64,000 bases of DNA from a virus, in IMG/VR virus record IMGVR_UViG_3300032334_000488, positions 1-64,000 of that record, one strand, 5' to 3'. Of this stretch, positions 41,204 through 47,432 are shown piece after piece (position 1 is the first letter of the stretch; each line of letters starts with the position of its first letter). The position numbers and the translations under genes are program-made. Below the pieces are notes generated by a model. That model had not been told where the DNA came from, ran no database searches, and saw only the letters and a program-made list of their open reading frames with translations.

Positions 41204-41301
41204 GCGCCCCAAGTAAAGAGCAATGTCGTCTATGTGACCATGACATGCAGTACGGCTGCTGTACAATAGACACCTGCAAGTGTATCTGCGAGCCACGATG
41301 A
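41200..41301 (+). CDS. 33-residue Cys-rich protein
   Basis: MSAPSKEQCRLCDHDMQYGC then a CTIDTCKCIC run, many cysteines. Coupled by overlaps. Micro-protein, perhaps metal-binding. Confidence 0.45.
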   Translation: MSAPSKEQCRLCDHDMQYGCCTIDTCKCICEPR

Positions 41302-41630
41302 CAGTGCCGAAGAATCTTAACAATGCACAGTTTGCACTCTCTAGCGAGATAGGTCATCACGCAATCACCGCTCACATCGATAGTGAGCCAGTAGGTCGTA
41401 TGACATGGGCGAAAGCAACAGGCAAGATCGGTAAGGTCTATGTCAAGCCTGAACATCGCCGCAAAGGTGTAGCGACATCAATGTTTCATGCCGCCAAAGA
41501 TATGGCCAGAGAACAAGGTCTACAAGAGCCATCACACTCTCAATCACGCAGTGATGCGGGAGAAGGTTGGGTACAATCGTTAGGTGAGCAAGCACCTGCT
41601 CGTGTATCTGACAGGGAGTACTACCGATGA
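41298..41630 (+). CDS. GNAT-like acetyltransferase with NLNNAQF tag
   Basis: 110 residues, MTVPKNLNNAQFALSSEI. GNAT loop PEHRRKGVATSMFHAA and the paralogue motif SRSDAGEGWVQSLGEQAP. Acetyl-CoA-binding site intact. Second of three paralogues; probably distinct targets. Confidence 0.75.
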   Translation: MTVPKNLNNAQFALSSEIGHHAITAHIDSEPVGRMTWAKATGKIGKVYVKPEHRRKGVATSMFHAAKDMAREQGLQEPSHSQSRSDAGEGWVQSLGEQAPARVSDREYYR

Positions 41631-41884
41631 CTCTAAGCAACGATCAATTCGGTGACGTCCCTAAGACCAAGTGGGTACCTGACCAAGAGGGTCACTCAAT
41701 CGGATGGCATATCCTCAAGTGGCACATACCACGAGGCAACAAAGCAGGAAAATCATTCGGCGGTGATGGCGTCTCGTCATACGACTACGAGCAGCACCAC
41801 AAGATGCACATGCGTATGCATGAAGACGGAAAATTCGAGGTCGGGCACGAGCATGAGCATTTCACACCAAAGGATCGCAAATGA
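41627..41884 (+). CDS. His-rich small protein with LSNDQF tag
   Basis: 85 residues, MTLSNDQFGDV... followed by a His-rich region (HHKMHMRMHEDG, HEHEHF). May bind metal. No enzymatic domain seen, yet it carries the tag. Confidence 0.55.
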   Translation: MTLSNDQFGDVPKTKWVPDQEGHSIGWHILKWHIPRGNKAGKSFGGDGVSSYDYEQHHKMHMRMHEDGKFEVGHEHEHFTPKDRK

Positions 41885-42264
41885 AGCAGACGCCTAGAGA
41901 GCCAGATCACGACCCTAAAGAACCAAGAAATCTGTCGGGCGTTCAGTTTAAGTTCATTCACGCTGGTGCACCTAAGCAGCACCCTAAGATTCACACTATG
42001 TATGCAAATGACTCAGAGGGTAGATACCTAGGTCATCTTGACTGGAATAAGCGAACTGGTCAGATTGACAACATCAACGTGATCGGGCGCATGCAAGGTC
42101 TTGGTGTTGCAACATCAATGTACGAGAAGGCAACCAAACTTGCATCTGACACTGGTATCAAATCGCCACAGCATTCAACCTTCCGCACCGACAAGGGCGA
42201 TGCGTGGGCACGCAAGGTCGGTGGCAACGTACCGCCTCGTAAGGCAGAGCCAGAAGAAGAATAA
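41881..42264 (+). CDS. GNAT-like acetyltransferase with NLSGVQF tag
   Basis: 127 residues. Tag at residues 18-24. GNAT loop GRMQGLGVATSMYEKA and FRTDKGDAWARKVGGNVPPRK. Third paralogue, closing the cassette before a promoter and an unrelated cupin gene. Confidence 0.75.
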   Translation: MKQTPREPDHDPKEPRNLSGVQFKFIHAGAPKQHPKIHTMYANDSEGRYLGHLDWNKRTGQIDNINVIGRMQGLGVATSMYEKATKLASDTGIKSPQHSTFRTDKGDAWARKVGGNVPPRKAEPEEE

Positions 42265-42269
42265 TCTTG

Positions 42270-42278
42270 TGATAGGGT
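42270..42278 (+). promoter_or_regulatory. extended -10 promoter TGATAGGGT, leaderless
   Basis: Ends six bases before ATG 42285, so transcription would start at or near the start codon. Same geometry as 45448 and 52796. Confidence 0.55.
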
Positions 42279-42284
42279 CTGGGC

Positions 42285-42623
42285 ATGATTACAGACCGCC
42301 CTTGGGGAACATATGAAGTACTAGCAACATCTGACACTCACCAGGTAAAGCGCATCGTCGTGAAGCCTGGTCAACGCCTTTCTTATCAAACACATGAACA
42401 ACGCTCTGAATACTGGGTGATTGTTTCTGGAACAGGCACCGTAACACTTGACGGTATTCAATCGATGGCATTAGGTGGCGATGCATTTATTATTGAACAA
42501 GGTATCGCTCACCGTATTGCTAATACTGGAACAGAAGATCTTGTCTTTATTGAAACGCAATTAGGTATTTACTTTGGCGAAGATGACATAGTTCGTCTCG
42601 AAGACGACTTTGGTCGTGCATGA
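42285..42623 (+). CDS. single-domain cupin (phosphomannose isomerase type II-like)
   Basis: 112 residues. Cupin motifs: PWGTYEVL, VVKPGQRLSYQTHEQRSEYW and GDAFIIEQGIAHRIAN, typical of the C-terminal isomerase domain of PMI/GMP enzymes. It could convert mannose- and fructose-6-phosphate, or be a bare cupin. Starts directly after the leaderless promoter. Confidence 0.75.
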   Translation: MITDRPWGTYEVLATSDTHQVKRIVVKPGQRLSYQTHEQRSEYWVIVSGTGTVTLDGIQSMALGGDAFIIEQGIAHRIANTGTEDLVFIETQLGIYFGEDDIVRLEDDFGRA

Positions 42624-42793
42624 TGGAAAAGACATGGACTTATAGAGAAGCAGAACTACGTGAAGAGATTGCACAAGCGATTGAGGCATGGGGATTCATA
42701 ACTTCATATGACCCTAAGTCTGAGTTAGGAATGGCACAAGACGCAGCATTTAGACAAGCACGTGCTGCCTATGCACAGATTGCACGTGACTAA
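42623..42793 (+). CDS. 56-residue unknown protein
   Basis: Helical, Ala/Arg-rich (DAAFRQARAAYAQIARD). Overlaps the cupin stop by one base. No family recognised. Confidence 0.45.
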   Translation: MEKTWTYREAELREEIAQAIEAWGFITSYDPKSELGMAQDAAFRQARAAYAQIARD

Positions 42794-42795
42794 CA

Positions 42796-43005
42796 ATGAC
42801 GCACGATGATGACATAAGCACAGAGGATTACAAACGATTAAGTAAGTACTTCAAACGTACTGGCATCTTTCGTGTGTATCTACTACTTCGCCCACCTATT
42901 GCACGTACCCAACTAATGCTTGAGTTTGTGATTAGAGGCCGAGTTCTTTTTACAGTAAAGTTGTGGAAACGCAAACACAGCATTTTTAATGAGGAAGACA
43001 AATGA
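42796..43005 (+). CDS. small basic protein
   Basis: 69 residues; central hydrophobic/beta segment (LMLEFVIRGRVLFTVKLW) with basic flanks. Function unknown. Confidence 0.45.
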   Translation: MTHDDDISTEDYKRLSKYFKRTGIFRVYLLLRPPIARTQLMLEFVIRGRVLFTVKLWKRKHSIFNEEDK

Positions 43006-43166
43006 GACATAGAGAAACCTTATGCTTTACCCCCAGAAAGTATTTTCAACAACCTGGAATGCTATGGCAATGCGATTGCGGCAAGGTGTACAGGTTTAGA
43101 AAGAAGTACGGCATGAAAGGTGGAGGAGTGAACAGATATTGGGAAGAAGTTAAGGAGAAGAAGTGA
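43002..43166 (+). CDS. 54-residue protein with CDC motif
   Basis: Starts by ATGA overlap. CDCGK in the middle and basic flanks. Function unknown. Confidence 0.45.
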   Translation: MRHRETLCFTPRKYFQQPGMLWQCDCGKVYRFRKKYGMKGGGVNRYWEEVKEKK

Positions 43167-43267
43167 GCATAACACTTGGCGTTATTATCGGGTTAGTTGT
43201 TATGGATTTTGTAGGACTTGCATTTGCGCTTTATGGTTTAGGTATGGCAAAAGGATGGTGGAAATGA
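43163..43267 (+). CDS. 34-residue membrane peptide
   Basis: GTG start overlapping the previous stop. One hydrophobic helix (ITLGVIIGLVVMDFVGLAFA). Coupled to its neighbours. Confidence 0.4.
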   Translation: MSITLGVIIGLVVMDFVGLAFALYGLGMAKGWWK

Positions 43268-43458
43268 AAATTGGTCCATACACATTACGCAAGCCATGGG
43301 TTAAGTACGTAAATGTAGAGTTAGACTTTGAGAATCAATTAACCAGAGCAATCATTAAGTCAATTCGAGCAGACATTATTGCAGATATTATTACTTTGGA
43401 TCTTTGCGATCAAGAGTGCGAGGTTATTGATTACCTTGAAAGAACCTCACGACCATGA
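43264..43458 (+). CDS. small acidic protein, unknown
   Basis: 64 residues from ATG 43264 (ATGA overlap), MKIGPYTL. Beta-alpha composition, acidic. No family recognised. Confidence 0.5.
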   Translation: MKIGPYTLRKPWVKYVNVELDFENQLTRAIIKSIRADIIADIITLDLCDQECEVIDYLERTSRP

Positions 43459-43949
43459 TTGTTCATCTATCTAAAGAAGAAGTTCGTGCATGTGCAGACA
43501 TTGCATTAAACCGATGGATGATGAAGTTCGGCAGTATTGACCGACCTAACTATGCAGGCGACAATAAGAAGTACCTAGAGCCAGAGATTGCGGCAAATGT
43601 ACGAACTATCGTTGCAGAGTATGCAGTTGCTAAGTTATACAAGCAGCCCTTTACATTTCCGTTTTATACCAATGAGGAACATTATTTCAGAAAAGACTTT
43701 CCTGATGTAATGCCATGCTATGAGGTCAAATCAATTCGCACCAAAGATGCGATCCCATTATTTCCTAAGGATGTCAGACCAGGGGTGATTCTGGTAGGGG
43801 CACGGGTTCTAGACCGTGATTACTATTCAGAGGTCGAGGTTTATGGCTGGCTTCCTACTGAAGAGTGCACCAAGGACGAGTATCATTATGCTCCAGAGAA
43901 TTCCTGGCGAATTCCTCTCGACAAGTTTAACGACACTATTCCAGGCTAG
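43455..43949 (+). CDS. possible PD-(D/E)XK-type nuclease
   Basis: 164 residues. FPDVMPCYEVKSIRT gives the P-D...E-x-K arrangement and PGVILVGARV the following strand. Other family features are weak, so it is a plausible but unproven nuclease of the kind found in phage small-gene arrays. Confidence 0.4.
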   Translation: MIVHLSKEEVRACADIALNRWMMKFGSIDRPNYAGDNKKYLEPEIAANVRTIVAEYAVAKLYKQPFTFPFYTNEEHYFRKDFPDVMPCYEVKSIRTKDAIPLFPKDVRPGVILVGARVLDRDYYSEVEVYGWLPTEECTKDEYHYAPENSWRIPLDKFNDTIPG

Positions 43950-43956
43950 GAGAACC

Positions 43957-44700
43957 ATGGCTGACAAAGGCACAGCAGCAGCAATCATCGAAGTTGCTCG
44001 TAAAGAAGTAGGGACTATTGAAGGTCCAAAAGATAATGAGACCAAGTACGGCGCCTTCACCAAGGCTAACTACCTAGCATGGTGTGGCTCATTCGTTATG
44101 TGGTGCGCTCATCAAGCAGGTGTAAAGGTTCCTAACACAGTTTCTACTGTTGCAGGAGCAGCGGCGTTTAAGAAGATGGGCACATGGTTTGACGCAGACT
44201 GCGGTCAATCACCACAACCAGGAGATATTCTGTATTTTGATTTCCCAGGAGACGGCGTCGATAGAATTTCTCACGTAGGTATCTGCACAGGTATTGACTC
44301 TGATGGTGTTGTCAACACTATCGAGGGCAATACATCTGGCAAGAAGAAGGGCGACCAGCGCAATGGTGGCGAGGTATGCGAGCAGACTCGTGGCTATAAG
44401 CCAAACAAGAAGAAGGTTCTTGTCTCAATCGTTGGTTGGGGTCGTCCTAACTACTCAGGCAACGAAGTCCAGGCTGAGATCCCTATGCCAGAGGCCCCAG
44501 CGTTCCCTGGACAGATCAAGCCAGGTGCCAAGGGAGAATCTGTCAAGATTGTCCAGAAGGCTCTAGGATTGGCTGCAGACGGCGATTACGGCCCAGCGAC
44601 AAAGAAGGCAGTTGTTGCATTCCAGGATAACCACGATATTGTTGACTCAAACGGCATCGTTGGCCCTAAGACTTGGGCAGAATTGGTCAAAATGCTCTAA
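43957..44700 (+). CDS. CHAP-domain endolysin with peptidoglycan-binding domain
   Basis: 247 residues, start at ATG 43957 after GGCTAGGAGA. The N-terminal CHAP amidase/endopeptidase: C43 in AWCGSFVMWC, H106 in ISHVGIC, acidic partner near E123. A C-terminal PG_binding_1-type domain (LGLAADGDYGPATKKAVVAF). It lyses the host by cutting peptidoglycan. It is followed by a strong stem-loop and an Ntn hydrolase; holin-like genes are close. Confidence 0.9.
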   Translation: MADKGTAAAIIEVARKEVGTIEGPKDNETKYGAFTKANYLAWCGSFVMWCAHQAGVKVPNTVSTVAGAAAFKKMGTWFDADCGQSPQPGDILYFDFPGDGVDRISHVGICTGIDSDGVVNTIEGNTSGKKKGDQRNGGEVCEQTRGYKPNKKKVLVSIVGWGRPNYSGNEVQAEIPMPEAPAFPGQIKPGAKGESVKIVQKALGLAADGDYGPATKKAVVAFQDNHDIVDSNGIVGPKTWAELVKML

Positions 44701-44715
44701 TTGGACATTACCCAA

Positions 44716-44749
44716 GAACCCCTCTAGACCTGATAGTCTAGGGGGGTTC
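44716..44749 (+). terminator. 14-bp stem-loop after the endolysin
   Basis: GAACCCCTCTAGAC (44716-44729) and GTCTAGGGGGGTTC (44736-44749) with one G-U and a 6-base loop. No T run follows. Likely terminator, possibly bidirectional. Confidence 0.65.
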
Positions 44750-44768
44750 ACTTATGTAGAGGAGAGTC

Positions 44769-45344
44769 ATGACAACGATTGCTGCCATTCAGGGAGACGG
44801 TTGGGTTGTAATGGGAGCCGATTCACAGGGCACCTACAACGAGTACCGTAATGTCTTTATGAAAGACCACAAGGTAATTGATAACAACGGAATCTTAATC
44901 GCTGGTTGCGGCATAGGTCGAGGTATGAATCTCCTACAACGTGGATGGAAAGCACCAAAGCCACGTGTTGGAATGACAGATGATCAGTTAGACACATGGA
45001 TGATAAAGACCTTCATCCCTGGAATGCGCCAAGTCTTTGTTGATGGCGGTTATGACATGAAGGATGACGGAGATTACGCACAGTTTGAGAACGTCTTCCT
45101 TGTAGCAGTTCAAGGAACCCTATACATTATTGATGAGGACTACTCACTAGATCGTGATGCTCGAAACTACTTCGCTACTGGAAGTGGCGGAGACTTTGCC
45201 CAAGGCTCTCTTTACAGTGCTGGAAACAAGATCTTTACAGACATTGAACTGGCTAAGAAGGCTATGACTACTGCCGTTAATGCAGCCAAAGAGTTTGACA
45301 CCAACTCTGGCGGAGAGACCCGTATCTACGTTCAAGAGTTCTAA
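44769..45344 (+). CDS. HslV/proteasome-beta-type Ntn hydrolase
   Basis: 191 residues. After the initiator Met comes TTIAAIQGDGWVVMGADSQG: counting T2 as Thr1, the Asp falls at position 17 as in HslV and 20S beta subunits. K34 (KDHKV) and GSGG near residue 140 provide the Lys33 and Ser129 equivalents. This is a complete peptidase active site, forming rings or dimers. Its role in a phage (maturation protease or intervention in host proteolysis) is unknown. Confidence 0.82.
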   Translation: MTTIAAIQGDGWVVMGADSQGTYNEYRNVFMKDHKVIDNNGILIAGCGIGRGMNLLQRGWKAPKPRVGMTDDQLDTWMIKTFIPGMRQVFVDGGYDMKDDGDYAQFENVFLVAVQGTLYIIDEDYSLDRDARNYFATGSGGDFAQGSLYSAGNKIFTDIELAKKAMTTAVNAAKEFDTNSGGETRIYVQEF

Positions 45345-45447
45345 GTAACCGTTTGTGATGCGGGTCACACCAGTTGTGAGTTAGATTAGTCACACAACTT
45401 AATAAGTGGCTCCTGAGCAAGAGCACGCAAAAACTGCTCCTTTATTA

Positions 45448-45456
45448 TGTTAAGAT
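45448..45456 (+). promoter_or_regulatory. extended -10 promoter TGTTAAGAT, leaderless
   Basis: Ends six bases before ATG 45463. The gap behind it (45345-45462) has no gene, only a GTTGTG/CACAAC hairpin. Confidence 0.55.
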
Positions 45457-45462
45457 TTTGGA

Positions 45463-45726
45463 ATGTCAAAAACACAAGATAAGCGTTTACAGAGAAAACA
45501 AGACCACGCCGAGTTCTGCTGGAAGCAGGCACAACTCAAGGCAGCAATGGCCAAGACCAATCTAGATTTGGCCGTAGAAACTTTTAAGGATTTAAATAAA
45601 GAGATGACAGCAGAACAAATTCAAGCAACCCAAGAACAGACAGAAATTCAGTACAAGCGCATTGAAGAGTACCTAATGAGCGAAAAAGAACTCTATTTAG
45701 AACGTATGGGCATCCAACAGGACTGA
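45463..45726 (+). CDS. coiled-coil protein
   Basis: 87 residues, almost entirely charged helix (ETFKDLNKEMTAEQIQATQE). Preceded by the leaderless promoter. Could be a scaffold or chaperone-like component. Confidence 0.5.
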   Translation: MSKTQDKRLQRKQDHAEFCWKQAQLKAAMAKTNLDLAVETFKDLNKEMTAEQIQATQEQTEIQYKRIEEYLMSEKELYLERMGIQQD

Positions 45727-45765
45727 TAATAGGACTTAAATCCTGAGGGGGAATCGAGACAGGTT

Positions 45766-46101
45766 ATGTTCATGAAGAGTCTAAACAATGTGTTGATGCG
45801 TATTGTTGCGGTATTTGCAGCAAGCGGTCTTGGTGTTATTGGTGCTGGTGCAATCGCTGGTATCTCAACTATCAAGGCTGTAACAGTCGCAGGTCTCACA
45901 GCAGTTGCAGCAGTTGTAGAAAAGTTGGCCCGTGCTTTTATGGACGATGGAAAACTAACTCTCGACGAAATCAACGCAGCATTCTCAAGCGTTGACAAGG
46001 GTGCAAAGACTGTGGCAGATGTAGAAGTTGAAGAACGTCAAGCAGCAGACAAAGCAGCAAAGGCTGCACCTGCTAAAGAAGACGATCCAAACTACAACTA
46101 G
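45766..46101 (+). CDS. holin-like membrane protein
   Basis: 111 residues. Two hydrophobic stretches (MRIVAVFAASGLGVIGAGAI; STIKAVTVAGLTAVAAVV), then an EF-hand-like tail DDGKLTLDEINAAF and Ala/Lys-rich end. Fits small holins of actinobacteriophages; close to the endolysin. Start may be M45766 or M45772. Confidence 0.65.
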   Translation: MFMKSLNNVLMRIVAVFAASGLGVIGAGAIAGISTIKAVTVAGLTAVAAVVEKLARAFMDDGKLTLDEINAAFSSVDKGAKTVADVEVEERQAADKAAKAAPAKEDDPNYN

Positions 46102-46274
46102 TCTCTAGTTGAGTAGAAGCCTCCACCTTTGAAGGAGAGGCCGAAAGAATTAAAGACACGCTGAAGAGCGTAGCCGCACTTGTCGCAGTGATAACCAGGA
46201 TCTGCCTCAGTGATGCTACGCTCTTTTTCGTAATCTAAATCGCACTGAATGCATGAGTACTCGTATCTAGGCAT
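46098..46274 (-). CDS. FmdB-type zinc-ribbon protein
   Basis: 58 residues, MPRYEYSCIQC ... CDKCGY, the FmdB zinc-ribbon pattern. On the minus strand between holin-like and later genes, with a GGAG ribosome binding site. Small regulatory or chaperone-like role. Confidence 0.7.
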   Translation of the reverse strand: MPRYEYSCIQCDLDYEKERSITEADPGYHCDKCGYALQRVFNSFGLSFKGGGFYSTRD

Positions 46275-46387
46275 TAATCTTCTCCGTCTATGTGGTCGTT
46301 TTCGCAATCTCTTGCAAGAGTCATTACTACGTATCGTTTGCCGCATATACTACAAGAAAACTTTGCAATGTAGGCGGCATCATCCAT
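46274..46387 (-). CDS. 37-residue zinc-finger peptide
   Basis: MDDAAYIAKFSCSICGKRY ... CENDH. Overlaps the FmdB-like gene by one base. Together they form a two-gene leftward unit divergent from 46437. Confidence 0.45.
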   Translation of the reverse strand: MDDAAYIAKFSCSICGKRYVVMTLARDCENDHIDGED

Positions 46388-46436
46388 CCCGCTATTATGT
46401 CCTTACACGGAGAGATAAAGGGGGCAAAATAGGATC

Positions 46437-46604
46437 ATGAACGGAAACCTGTCAACAAACCAGTTCTCTAGCATTACTGAGAGCAAGCAGGCTATGCCAG
46501 AAACTACAAGATTTGATGGCCCAGGAGGACTAGAGCCAAAATCAGGCGATAATTTTTCTCAAAATAAAAGCATCTCAATTCCTAAACCAGGATTTAGCGG
46601 ATGA
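46437..46604 (+). CDS. 55-residue protein with NLSTNQF tag
   Basis: MNGNLSTNQFSSITESKQA: tag at residues 4-10. Remainder Gly, Pro and Ser rich. Overlaps the next gene. Function unknown. Confidence 0.5.
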   Translation: MNGNLSTNQFSSITESKQAMPETTRFDGPGGLEPKSGDNFSQNKSISIPKPGFSG

Positions 46605-46801
46605 CAACCACCACTACACACGATCCGCTTTCTGCACTTGATCGTTGTGATAAGTGCGGAGCGCAAGCATTGGTACGAGCAACCCTTGCAAATGGTGAAC
46701 TCTATTTCTGTGGACATCATGGTCGAGAGATGAGTAGCAAGTTGGTTGCGTCTGCTTTAGTTGTTTACGATCCAGAAGGCGTCTTTAATTATGGAAGATA
46801 G
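46601..46801 (+). CDS. DUF7455-like zinc protein
   Basis: 66 residues, LSALDRCDKCGAQALVRATL and FCGHHGREM: an actinobacterial zinc-ribbon family usually found in hosts. Overlaps by ATGA. Confidence 0.6.
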   Translation: MTTTTTHDPLSALDRCDKCGAQALVRATLANGELYFCGHHGREMSSKLVASALVVYDPEGVFNYGR

Positions 46802-47171
46802 ATATGAAACTGGTAAAGGACTCTTTGGTGGTCCTGGTGGTACTTACGGTCGTTACTCTGTGGGAAGTCGTGTTACGGCGCAAGGAAAGAATCTAAGAAA
46901 TCTTTCTACACAATTTGGTAATGCAGAAGATATCGAAGAACAACAGCGTCGTCGATTTGGTCGTCGTCATGAGTCTGGTTATTCAGGTGCAGGATTTTGG
47001 TTTTGGAACTATCCAAACATGGTAGGTGCAATCGGTGCAGGAACTGATCCACACGAAACTGGAAAAGATCAAGATCAACCAATGAGTGGTTCAAGTGATG
47101 CAGCATCTGCAACTAGTGGTGCAGGTAACGGTGGAACTGCTGCAGGTTTTATCGGAGGTTTGGGTACGTGA
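46791..47171 (+). CDS. Gly-rich protein with NLSTQF segment
   Basis: 126 residues starting MEDRYETG inside the previous gene's end. Contains RNLSTQFGNAED near residue 35. C-terminal half Gly, Ser, Ala rich. May be virion-associated. Confidence 0.5.
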   Translation: MEDRYETGKGLFGGPGGTYGRYSVGSRVTAQGKNLRNLSTQFGNAEDIEEQQRRRFGRRHESGYSGAGFWFWNYPNMVGAIGAGTDPHETGKDQDQPMSGSSDAASATSGAGNGGTAAGFIGGLGT

Positions 47172-47395
47172 GTGACAAAGTTCCACAACTCAATAGAAAA
47201 CCTTTAACTGTTAATCCAAACAGACAAGCACGTAAAACTGAGTTTGGTTTTAATGCAAATCTTGGTTATAAGTCTGTAGCAGAACCAACAACTATGTCGT
47301 GGGCTAATCGTGGTAAAGGTGTACAAGGAGAATCAGTAAACTCTCAAAATGTTGCCTCTAAGTTTGTCGTTAGAAAACCAGGCAAGGCGCTATAA
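47168..47395 (+). CDS. small basic protein
   Basis: 75 residues, GTG start by overlap, basic and Asn/Gly rich. No family recognised. Confidence 0.45.
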   Translation: MSDKVPQLNRKPLTVNPNRQARKTEFGFNANLGYKSVAEPTTMSWANRGKGVQGESVNSQNVASKFVVRKPGKAL

Positions 47396-47432
47396 TTCCG
47401 TAAGAGGGCAATAAGTATTCCGAGGGGAAAAC

